Shown: one piece after another, positions 7,730-15,172 of the stretch
Numbering within the stretch: position 1 is the first letter of the stretch
Layout of the letters: each line of letters opens with the position of its first letter
DNA from: CAZLCK01 sp964558235
GTDB taxonomy: Bacteria; Actinomycetota; Coriobacteriia; Coriobacteriales; CADBOM01
DNA: 43,024 nucleotides
Reading direction: 5' to 3'
Assembly: GCA_964558235.1 (NCBI GenBank)
Contig: CAZLCK010000006.1
Location: 1-43,024 of the forward strand
The notes under the pieces: generated by a model
Database searches by the model: none
The model's input: only the letters and a program-made list of their open reading frames with translations
What the model was told of the DNA's origin: nothing
Translations under genes and position numbers: made by a program

Positions 7730-8624
7730 CGCTATTAGCTGTCTCCTGTTCTTGAGTTTTGTTCAAGCGCGTAGATCTTTTATTAGTGCGCGCCTCTTTT
7801 TTAGCTTCGTCTTTCGCTTGAATTTGTTTTAGGTTATTGTATCGTTGCCAAACACCTGAATATAAGATGCTCCTCATAAGGTGTAAGTCACGCTCTAAAG
7901 GCAGTTTTTCAAAGATGGCAGTAGCCTTTCCAATATAGATCATGAGTGCATTATAGGCCGATTGGCAGTCTATGCCCGCTAGAACAAATGGATTGTAATG
8001 TCCTTTTTTCACATCTTCGTCGATGTCGCATAACGCATCCATCAAATAGATAAAGCGTCCCAAGTAGTTGCCAAAACGTCTAAGTGCTGGCGACCACTCA
8101 TCTTCATTCATAATAAACAGTTCGCCCATCAATATGCCAAAGTAGGAAGCCATCTCGTCCGGGTCGTCGCATTTTTGTGCCTCAGCTTTTGAAATTATTG
8201 AAAGTTGTTCTTCTATGACCTTACATTGCCTAGGGATTTTTTGGGATATCTGTTTGTATGAACTTCTGAGTATATTAGCAGCTATTTTGGCACGTGTGCT
8301 ATTTTCGTCATGCCAATCGTCTAGCTGTTTAAAGTAGACCAACGCTACTGTCAAATCTGCTGCGTAGGAGTCAAATCCATTTTTCATCCAAGGGCGTATT
8401 TTGGTTGGATGAGCTATACAGCGTGAGTTCTTGTATGATTCCAAAGGTTCATATAACGAACCTAGCAACAGTTCCAAAAATACCATGTCATATGTGAGTG
8501 CAAAACGACTTATCTGTCCATATTGTGTGCCTATTGTTTTGCAAAGACCGCAATAAGCAGCTAGATAACGCTGCTGCTCTTCTTCATCTATTGCATCTTT
8601 TGGAGCGATCATATAGCCAAACAA
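7722..8624 (-). CDS. DUF5685-like helical protein with two Asp-rich motifs
   Basis: A 300-residue mostly helical soluble protein matching the DUF5685 family as I recall it, with no established function. The N-terminus MFGYMIAPKDA and the AYCGLCK segment are characteristic. C25, C28, C69 and H72 could form a zinc site. Two acidic motifs stand out: DDWHDE at 102-107 and DALCDIDED at 195-203, the latter followed by KKGHYNPF. Their form and spacing recall the paired metal-diphosphate motifs of squalene/phytoene synthases; this is my inference. The start is TTG at 8624 with AGGA seven bases upstream. The gene lies between a zinc-ribbon membrane protein (49 bp upstream) and the J-protein (8-bp overlap), so it is probably part of a chaperone-linked complex or pathway. 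Confidence 0.8.
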   Translation of the reverse strand: MFGYMIAPKDAIDEEEQQRYLAAYCGLCKTIGTQYGQISRFALTYDMVFLELLLGSLYEPLESYKNSRCIAHPTKIRPWMKNGFDSYAADLTVALVYFKQLDDWHDENSTRAKIAANILRSSYKQISQKIPRQCKVIEEQLSIISKAEAQKCDDPDEMASYFGILMGELFIMNEDEWSPALRRFGNYLGRFIYLMDALCDIDEDVKKGHYNPFVLAGIDCQSAYNALMIYIGKATAIFEKLPLERDLHLMRSILYSGVWQRYNNLKQIQAKDEAKKEARTNKRSTRLNKTQEQETANSDG

Positions 8625-8673
8625 TTTTGTATCCTGTTGCCAATTCTAGTTTGAAAAATTGCGGTGAAAGTTT

Positions 8674-9090
8674 CTACGACTTGCGAATTGTTTGTCGGCC
8701 ACATTTGGGACACGTTATACGGATTCGTCCTTTGCCTCTTGGAACAGAGAGGCGAGTTTTACAACCTTCACACTTAAAGTAAAGCGTAGTTTTACGGTTT
8801 TTCCATGCGGTGGAAATATGCATAAAAGATCTCTTAGGGCGACCGATGAGCCTAAGATAAGCTTCACACTCTCTTTGTCTAGCTGGAATGTTCTTAGAAA
8901 AAGTTCTAAACATAATCACAACAATAATAACGATCGCTAAGAGCCAAAGCACAGTGATATATGTGAACATGTAAATAATAATGAGGATGATATCTATAAC
9001 CGAAAGTGTTGTTGAAAGTGGATCAGAGCCATATCTGCCCTGCATAAAATTGACAAATTTCCATTGCAAACGATTTAAGAAGTTTCCCAT
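8674..9090 (-). CDS. Small membrane protein with C-terminal zinc ribbon
   Basis: A 138-residue protein. Residues about 29-60 are strongly hydrophobic and probably form a two-helix membrane hairpin. A basic stretch follows, and a C-terminal zinc ribbon has CxxC pairs at 107/110 and 127/130. The basic residues around the ribbon place it on the cytoplasmic side by the positive-inside rule. The start is ATG with AGGAG close upstream. It is the first gene of the four-gene run ending in dnaK, so it could anchor the chaperone pair to the membrane. No catalytic motif is visible. I do not recognise a named family beyond a generic zinc-ribbon membrane protein. Confidence 0.75.
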   Translation of the reverse strand: MGNFLNRLQWKFVNFMQGRYGSDPLSTTLSVIDIILIIIYMFTYITVLWLLAIVIIVVIMFRTFSKNIPARQRECEAYLRLIGRPKRSFMHISTAWKNRKTTLYFKCEGCKTRLSVPRGKGRIRITCPKCGRQTIRKS

Positions 9091-9180
9091 TTTTCTCCTG
9101 ACATAATTGACATGGTAGAAAGTATAGTTGTCGTTTGCTCATCTCTGTATCCATCTGATAAATACTACATTAAAGAGACA

Positions 9181-9213
9181 TATTTACTGCCGCTTACGCT
9201 ATTTACTACCGCT
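9181..9213. repeat. Imperfect 14-bp direct repeat upstream of the chaperone operon
   Basis: Two copies of TATTTACT(G/A)CCGCT, at 9181-9194 and 9200-9213, with one mismatch and 19-bp spacing. They lie about 90-120 bp upstream of the zinc-ribbon membrane gene. They could be a regulator site on two nearby helical faces. No known operator is recognised. Confidence 0.3.
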
Positions 9214-9298
9214 GTAGCGCTGCTTTTCATCTGACAGGCTTTGTCCAAACTCTATTAGCATTTTGGCGAATTGATTAATCCGTTATGTCAAAATTTAC

Positions 9299-10150
9299 CT
9301 ATTTATCTTTTTGTGGATCTGCTTTTTTGAGAGCCCGATCTTGCCTCCTTTTGAAATTAAAGACTGCCTTCTCCATGCCGTAGGGAACGTAATTTAGCTT
9401 CTCTAGATCGTCTGGCAAGTACTCAAATAGACTCATTGGCCAATTAGCTTCAATCTTTTTTGGCTCTTTTCCAAGGTGAGCTGATATTCCATAAACAGTC
9501 GCTCCAAGAGATTTGAGACGTTGTTCATATTCCGTCTCAAAGGGTAGAGGCTGGTCTTTTGCCATGTCGCAACTCTTATAATCGATTACATACCCTGCAG
9601 CTTCGAGTTGTAAAATCGTAAAATCATATAAAGGCTGACTGTCAGTTTTAAAAATGAACTTTCCATCTTTGCTCAGGATCTTGCGATATTCTATAAGCCT
9701 GTCACAGTCGGTGATTCTTCTTTTTGCAAATTTTTTTCTAGGAAAAGGCGTTGGGAAGTTCGCCGAGATAATATCTACTTCTCCTTCTGCAAAAAACTCG
9801 TGGATATCGCTGGCTTTTCCTGGGGCAACGACGCAGTTTTTAAGTCCCATCTCGACGATAGCTTGAGCGGCATATGCAATACATATCGGTTCGCTATCTA
9901 CGCCAATAAAAAGTGTATTAGGGTAACGTTTAGACATCTGTGTGATGTAGGCACCTTTGCCACATCCAATATCTAGATGTATGTGCGAAAAGGACTGCTT
10001 TGTGGAATCTGTCTCTCCACATGATGGATAGCAGGCTCTTATCCACTTACCTCGGTAGTGTTTTGGATAGATCTCAATAACGTTGCTATATTTTTCCAAA
10101 CGTTCTTCTAGAATAAAATTCTTTGGAAGCCTTGCATGGATGCTTCGCAT
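9299..10150 (-). CDS. trmB: tRNA (guanine-N7-)-methyltransferase TrmB
   Basis: A 283-residue SAM-dependent methyltransferase that makes m7G46 in the tRNA variable loop. The SAM-binding motif LDIGCGKG is at 59-66, followed by acidic D85 in GVDSEP. The family signature FPTPFPRKKFAKRR at 132-145 corresponds to FPDPWPKxRHxKRR. The late TEYE segment that helps bind tRNA is present. It is longer than the roughly 210-240 residues usual in the family, with an extended N-terminus and a basic C-terminal tail. The start is ATG with AAGG upstream. It stands alone, 120 bp downstream of the ABC importer genes on the same strand. Confidence 0.92.
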   Translation of the reverse strand: MRSIHARLPKNFILEERLEKYSNVIEIYPKHYRGKWIRACYPSCGETDSTKQSFSHIHLDIGCGKGAYITQMSKRYPNTLFIGVDSEPICIAYAAQAIVEMGLKNCVVAPGKASDIHEFFAEGEVDIISANFPTPFPRKKFAKRRITDCDRLIEYRKILSKDGKFIFKTDSQPLYDFTILQLEAAGYVIDYKSCDMAKDQPLPFETEYEQRLKSLGATVYGISAHLGKEPKKIEANWPMSLFEYLPDDLEKLNYVPYGMEKAVFNFKRRQDRALKKADPQKDK

Positions 10151-10270
10151 AGCAGCCTTCTAACCAACTAATATGAAACGACCTCCAAAAACGAAAATTG
10201 CCCTTTCAAATATTTGGAACTTTTTCATTTCTGAAGGCCTAAAGCTATAGATTGATAGCTAACCAAAGCT

Positions 10271-11011
10271 TTATAAAACTGCAGATAAAAACTCGCGCAA
10301 ACGCTGTGACTTGGGCTCATCAAAAATCTCGTGCGGCGTGCCCTCCTCGTTAATAACGCCATCGTAGAGAAAGATCACTCTATCTGCCATATCTCGAGCA
10401 AATCCCATCTCATGTGTAACAACAACCATAGTCATACCATCTTCGGCAAGTTGTTTCATAATACTTAAAACTTCACCGACCATCTCGGGATCTAGAGCAG
10501 ACGTTGGCTCGTCAAATAGCATGACATCTGGATTCATCGCAAGCGCTCTTGCAATAGCAACGCGTTGTTGTTGTCCACCAGATAGTTGATGCGGATAATT
10601 GTTCGCCTTATCGGTTAGGCCAACTCTTTCAAGAAGAGCCATTGCTTTGGCTTTTGCCTCCTCCTTGTTCATGATCTTGAGGTCAAGCGGTGCTAACATG
10701 ATATTTTTGAGTACCGTCTTATGGGCAAAAAGGTTAAAGCTCTGAAAAACCATACCGATATTTCGTCTGGCGCGATTAATATTTGTTTTTTTGTCGGTTA
10801 AGACACTGCCATCAATAATAATCTCACCATCAGTAACTGTCTCCAATTGATTCAAACATCTTAAGAAACATGATTTCCCACCGCCTGAGGGGCCGATGAT
10901 GCATACGACTTCGCCCTCTCTAACAGTAAGATCAATACCCTTTAAAACCTCTAAATCGCCAAAGCTTTTCTTGAGATTAGAGACAACTATCTTTGCTGGC
11001 TTTTCTGTCAT
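10271..11011 (-). CDS. Polar amino acid ABC transporter ATPase
   Basis: A 246-residue ABC ATPase of the GlnQ/HisP family that powers amino acid import. Walker A reads GPSGGGKSC, with Cys in place of the usual Thr after Lys-Ser. The signature LSGGQQQRVAIARAL and Walker B VMLFDEPTSALD are intact, and a switch His is present in VVTHEMG. The ATG at 11011 is chosen over 11032 because it starts at the family N-terminus (MTEK) and has a purine-rich site upstream. It overlaps the end of the permease gene by 35 bp, so translation is coupled. The solute class fits glutamine, histidine, cystine or similar polar amino acids. Confidence 0.92.
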   Translation of the reverse strand: MTEKPAKIVVSNLKKSFGDLEVLKGIDLTVREGEVVCIIGPSGGGKSCFLRCLNQLETVTDGEIIIDGSVLTDKKTNINRARRNIGMVFQSFNLFAHKTVLKNIMLAPLDLKIMNKEEAKAKAMALLERVGLTDKANNYPHQLSGGQQQRVAIARALAMNPDVMLFDEPTSALDPEMVGEVLSIMKQLAEDGMTMVVVTHEMGFARDMADRVIFLYDGVINEEGTPHEIFDEPKSQRLREFLSAVL

Positions 11012-11657
11012 ATCCGATCTTCTTTTCAACATAGTTGGACAAAAGCATAAGTAGTGAGATTACTACTAAGTAGAACAATGCTACACAAATGTATGTCTCG
11101 AAGTAATCGAGATGAATCATGATATATTGCTGTGCTTTGTTGACGATTTCAGGTAGTCCAATAACAGTCAGGATCGAAGTGTCTTTTAAAGTAATAATGA
11201 ACTGGTTTACCATTGGAGGAACAGCAATCTTAAATGCTTGAGGGATGACAATCCTTGCCATTGTGTGAGATGAGGTCATTCCTAAGCTTCGCGCAGCTTC
11301 GGTTTGTCCAGGTGGGACAGCTTGGATTCCGCTGCGAAAAATTTCGGCCAGATATGCACCAGCGTTAAGGCTTAATGTAACGATCGCAGCCATAAAGGGG
11401 GTAAGTCTCAGACCTAGTGCTTGAGAGAATCCAAAATAGACTACGAAGGCTTGAACAATCATCGGTGTTCCACGGAGTATCCAAATGTATACCCAAGAGA
11501 TAAATTTTAAAACACGGTATTTAGAGAGTTTGCAAAGGCAGGCTGCCAAACCTATAGCAACGCCAATCAGGATAGAGATCAGCCACACCTGAACAGTAAT
11601 GCCAAATCCATCGATCAGGTATGGAAATGACGCTTGAAACGTATCTAGAATTGACAT
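10977..11657 (-). CDS. Polar amino acid ABC transporter permease
   Basis: A 226-residue inner-membrane permease of the HisM/GlnP family with about five membrane segments. The cytoplasmic EAA loop that docks the ATPase is visible as PPGQTEAARSLGM and continues to IPQAFKIAVPP. Length is typical. It is followed by the overlapping ATPase gene and preceded, 242 bp upstream on the same strand, by the binding-protein gene. Only one permease gene is present, so the channel is probably a homodimer. Confidence 0.92.
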   Translation of the reverse strand: MSILDTFQASFPYLIDGFGITVQVWLISILIGVAIGLAACLCKLSKYRVLKFISWVYIWILRGTPMIVQAFVVYFGFSQALGLRLTPFMAAIVTLSLNAGAYLAEIFRSGIQAVPPGQTEAARSLGMTSSHTMARIVIPQAFKIAVPPMVNQFIITLKDTSILTVIGLPEIVNKAQQYIMIHLDYFETYICVALFYLVVISLLMLLSNYVEKKIGYDRKASKDSCL

Positions 11658-11838
11658 CTATATATCTTCTTTTTTCGCACCGGACATTATTAAACGAAAA
11701 ACATGCTAAACCAAATTGTTCTTATAACTGTCGATGGTTCGGCATATCTATTGTTTCAAAACAGCAAACAAAAATGATACGACTAAAATCCCCATTTAGC
11801 CATAACAAAATTGCTATTTGAAACAAGGGATACACCGA

Positions 11839-11879
11839 ACCGGCTCGTAATTTTATTTGATAGTAATTTACGAGCCGGT
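11839..11879 (-). terminator. Intercistronic hairpin after the binding-protein gene
   Basis: A perfect 12-bp inverted repeat (ACCGGCTCGTAA at 11839-11850 with its complement at 11868-11879) and a 17-nt loop. No U-run follows on either strand. It sits just after the binding-protein stop and before the permease. It is therefore more likely a 3'-end protecting or partial-termination hairpin that gives more binding protein than permease, as in other importer operons. Confidence 0.5.
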
Positions 11880-11899
11880 AAGAAGTGTCTAAATCGTTG

Positions 11900-12712
11900 T
11901 TATTCAGCGCTTACTTCGAGACCATACTTTGCAAAGATCTCTTCATATGTACCATTAGCCTTGATATTGGCTAATCCAGCGTTGAACATCTCGATGAGCT
12001 CAGGGTTGGTATCCTTTAATACAGCAAATCCATAAGGAGTGATCTGCTCTTGCTCTCCAACCATCTTAAGATCTAAGCCCTGCTCTTGGATGGTATAAGA
12101 GATGACTGCGTAATCTTCAAATCCAGCAGCATCTGTTCCACCAGTGACAGCTGCGTAAACTGCTGGAGAATCCTCATAAGTTACAACAGTAAAGCCATAT
12201 TCATCGGCGATGCTGTTGGCAAAGTTGGCACTTTGAGTTCCAGTCTTAACAGCAACAGTTAACCCAGCTAGATCTTCGTAAGAACTAATATCGCTGTCTG
12301 ATTGCACTATCATGATCTGTCCGCCATCATAGTAGCTATCGGAGAAGTCATAGGTCTCACGACGTTCATCGGTGATGGACATTCCGGCGATCATGCCGTC
12401 AGCAAGCCCAGCATTTAGATTTCCAATCGCTGCGTCCCAACCGCAATTGTCAATCTCGTATTGAAATCCCTGATCCTCAGCAATAGCCGCTAGAATATCC
12501 ATATCGATTCCAATATAAGATCCAGTGTCGGAATCTAGGTATTCAAATGGTGCAAATGCATTGTCAGCGACGATGTAATAGACCTTGTCGGTACCATCTG
12601 TTTCGTCTGCTGTGGCAGTCTCACTACTTGAACAACCGGCTAGCATTCCGAGGGAACCAGCGAGTAACGCTGAAGAAGCGAGAATCGCCATGACCCTTCT
12701 CGTAGATTTCAT
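11900..12712 (-). CDS. Polar amino acid ABC transporter binding lipoprotein
   Basis: A 270-residue family 3 solute-binding protein. It starts with a basic n-region (MKSTRR), a hydrophobic core and a lipobox LAGC with the lipidated Cys at 27, so it is tethered outside the membrane. The mature domain opens YYIVADNAFAPFEY and contains the family segment GIDMDILAAIAEDQG and the D-G-M-I-AGMSITDERR strand typical of amino acid binders. I chose ATG 12712 because it has GGGG-rich Shine-Dalgarno spacing and gives a proper signal peptide. The longer reading frame to 12769 would bury the signal. It is the first gene of the importer operon. Confidence 0.92.
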   Translation of the reverse strand: MKSTRRVMAILASSALLAGSLGMLAGCSSSETATADETDGTDKVYYIVADNAFAPFEYLDSDTGSYIGIDMDILAAIAEDQGFQYEIDNCGWDAAIGNLNAGLADGMIAGMSITDERRETYDFSDSYYDGGQIMIVQSDSDISSYEDLAGLTVAVKTGTQSANFANSIADEYGFTVVTYEDSPAVYAAVTGGTDAAGFEDYAVISYTIQEQGLDLKMVGEQEQITPYGFAVLKDTNPELIEMFNAGLANIKANGTYEEIFAKYGLEVSAE

Positions 12713-12975
12713 GGTAACCCCTTTCTGCATTGAGGATGTCTTCCCGATCTTTGAATTTAAAGCAAACAAACACCACTAAAGCCACTTGAACTTAAGAGCC
12801 GCAGAAGTATCAATTTGTTTAAATTGGATAGCTAAAAAGTCTTTTTAAGCAACTTTTTGCTCTCTCTCGGGCATATAAAATCCCTCTTACCACGACAGCT
12901 TTTAATTATGATGCAAAATCTTTGAAATTGCGAGACATCTAATAATACATTTTGATCTTATCTTGGCATGTAAAT

Positions 12976-13665
12976 CTACCCAAGAGCTTCTAGTAACTCT
13001 TGGGTTGTAATTACATGGCAGTAGATATTATTTAGTATTGCCAATTCTGCATCTTGTATCTCTTGAGTTGAAGCTCTGGTGGCATCCTCGATGAGCCAAA
13101 CCTTAAAGCTTTCGTCTGCAAGAGATCGCACTGTTCCAGATACACATTGATCTGTCAGTACTCCTGTAACAACGACAGTATCTATCCCCATATTTCTAAG
13201 CGCTAGAGTAATTTTGGTGCCTGCGACCGCGCTGTCAGTTGTCTTTGTAAAAACGATCTCATCATCTAGTGGAGTAAGTTCAGGAACAATCTCTCCAATG
13301 GGATCGTCTAGTGGAATTAAAAGATCGTTATATCCAGAACTTCTCTGTACAAGCGAGCGATCTGAACCATCGCGCTTAAGGCAGGCTATGCGAGCAAAAT
13401 TTACGCTCATATTACGCTGCCTGAAAGCGTCCAAAATCCTTACATTATTAGGAATAACTACATTGTCGATTGCTTCGTAGAATTGTTCCCAGCGCTCATC
13501 GTGTTTGATCTCTTCTAGGGTAGGGTTATCTCTTTTTGGCCGTGTGATAAACACATGTTGCATGTCTACAACTAAAAGAGCTGTCTTATCCTTTTCGATC
13601 TCTATTGTTCCGTAGTCGTAATCGTCTTCGTAATAAAAAGAACAATAACGGTCGTTAACCTTCAT
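12976..13665 (-). CDS. Isochorismatase-family cysteine hydrolase
   Basis: A 229-residue alpha/beta hydrolase of the isochorismatase-like (nicotinamidase/N-carbamoylsarcosine amidase) superfamily. The catalytic triad is visible: D34 in LVVDMQ, K141 in FTKTTDSAV and C174 in TDQCVSGTVR. A presumed cis-peptide precedes the Cys. The cysteine nucleophile argues for an amide or ureido C-N bond rather than isochorismate. The ATG directly abuts the stop codon of the permease gene (0-bp gap), so uptake and hydrolysis are probably coupled. The substrate is not identifiable; nicotinamidase metal-ligand motifs are not obvious. Confidence 0.88.
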   Translation of the reverse strand: MKVNDRYCSFYYEDDYDYGTIEIEKDKTALLVVDMQHVFITRPKRDNPTLEEIKHDERWEQFYEAIDNVVIPNNVRILDAFRQRNMSVNFARIACLKRDGSDRSLVQRSSGYNDLLIPLDDPIGEIVPELTPLDDEIVFTKTTDSAVAGTKITLALRNMGIDTVVVTGVLTDQCVSGTVRSLADESFKVWLIEDATRASTQEIQDAELAILNNIYCHVITTQELLEALG

Positions 13666-15012
13666 CTATGCTTCTTCCTTAATGTCCAAAACATCATTGT
13701 TGGATGTTGCTAAAAACTTCTTTCGGCTCCTTCGTCCAACGAGATAATAATAGACGACACCAACAAGACACCAAACAACACCGACGATAATTACTTCTGC
13801 GCCAGAGAAAACGATTGCAAGTAGATACATCACAATGCCGACGATTGGAACAACTGGAACTAGCGGACATCTAAATGGTCTTTCAAGATCTGGCATTTTT
13901 ACGCGCAAGTACATAACAAGCCCGCATGCAAACATGTAGCAAAGCCCATATCCAAAGACTCCTAGAAAGCCTGCTAAAGTCCAAGCATCTGGCGTAAAGA
14001 TTGGCAAAAGAGAGACGATAATCATTGAAATTCCAGTGATCATTAGAGCGCCTCTTGGAGTTCCGCTATCATCGAGTTTTGCAAACGACTTCGGGAACCA
14101 ACCTTCGCGTGCCATAGCATATAGGACGCGAGTTTGACCCATAACACCACCGTTAGCTGTGCTCATAGAGCCTGTAAAGCAGTGGATTGTCATCCACACA
14201 ATACCTACGATGCCAAACAGCGAGCCTCCAATAACGATCAGTGGAGCATCTGTTCCAAGTTCAGAGATCTCTGCAGATGGAACAAGTCCATACAACACTG
14301 TTGCAAAAGCTCCAAAGAGGATCGTGAGAAACGCTGCAGCTCCAATGAGAGCATGCGGTGTGTCTTTGGAAGGATTTTTTGACTCTTCTGTAAGCGTTGC
14401 AACAACTTCAAATCCACAAAATGCAATAACAACAAATGGCATTGTTTGAAGCATTGGCTCGATAGTTCCATAAGGAGCAAATGGTGTGTAATTTGAAGGA
14501 TCTATCATGGTCAAACCAATGACAACAAATAGAGCACTTGAGGCAATTAGGATAATTCCAAACATTGCTTCAACGATTGCAGAGAATTTAACACCGAATC
14601 TGTTGACTATCAAAAAGATGAGCGCACATACGATCGAGCCAACCCATTGAGGTACGGCTGGAATCAGTACATGTACATAGATACCGACACTGACCAGCTC
14701 AACATTTAAGCCAAATAGCAGAGCAAACCAGTAGATCCAACCCATCATAAAAGAGATCGGATGATCGTCTCCAAAGGCCTGTTTAGTGTATTCCCAAATT
14801 CCTCCACAGCGTGGAAACATAGTTGCTAGCTCGGAGAAGACTAAAGCTGTAGCAAAAGTTGCAAGTCCTCCAATAATCCAATAGCTTAGCAAAGCCATAG
14901 GGCCGGCAGCAGCACCTGCGCCTCCTACACCGATCGCAAAACCGGATGCAACAACAGTCGCGTATCCAGTGAGCATCAAAACGCCTTTGCCAAGAACTCT
15001 TCGCAAGCTCAC
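13666..15012 (-). CDS. APC-superfamily amino acid/amine permease
   Basis: A 448-residue secondary transporter with about 12 membrane segments. The first helix holds the Gly-rich unwound region GFAIGVGGAGAAAGP, where the backbone binds substrate amino and carboxyl groups in this superfamily. The FCGFEVVATLTEESKNP stretch in the sixth-helix region is a classic APC marker. The start is GTG at 15012 with AGGGGG five bases upstream. The stop abuts the cysteine hydrolase start. Likely cargo is an amino acid, amine or amide that the hydrolase cleaves; this is inference from adjacency. Confidence 0.87.
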   Translation of the reverse strand: MSLRRVLGKGVLMLTGYATVVASGFAIGVGGAGAAAGPMALLSYWIIGGLATFATALVFSELATMFPRCGGIWEYTKQAFGDDHPISFMMGWIYWFALLFGLNVELVSVGIYVHVLIPAVPQWVGSIVCALIFLIVNRFGVKFSAIVEAMFGIILIASSALFVVIGLTMIDPSNYTPFAPYGTIEPMLQTMPFVVIAFCGFEVVATLTEESKNPSKDTPHALIGAAAFLTILFGAFATVLYGLVPSAEISELGTDAPLIVIGGSLFGIVGIVWMTIHCFTGSMSTANGGVMGQTRVLYAMAREGWFPKSFAKLDDSGTPRGALMITGISMIIVSLLPIFTPDAWTLAGFLGVFGYGLCYMFACGLVMYLRVKMPDLERPFRCPLVPVVPIVGIVMYLLAIVFSGAEVIIVGVVWCLVGVVYYYLVGRRSRKKFLATSNNDVLDIKEEA

Positions 15013-15172
15013 AAATACCCCCTGCCTTTCGTTTCACCGAAGATCTTCATATCTTTTGATCATCTTTTGTGGGCTTTTTAAAACTTTCTACACGTGGGTT
15101 ACTTTACTACTCTAAAGCTACAATTTGATTAGCAGGTAGGCCTAAGGGTTGCTTGAAATAAAAGTTTAACAA

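Noticed and set aside
5120..9090. Idea that this is the housekeeping heat-shock operon
   Set aside because: No grpE, hrcA, CIRCE element or zinc-finger DnaJ. The J-protein and DnaK are both atypical.
10151..10270. AT palindrome CAAATATTTG between trmB and the importer ATPase as an operator
   Set aside because: Simple AT palindromes of this size occur by chance in such DNA, and it lies downstream of the importer genes.
12713..12975. T-box or amino acid riboswitch ahead of the importer operon
   Set aside because: Short A/T-rich palindromes are present, but there is no T-box consensus and no terminator/antiterminator pair.
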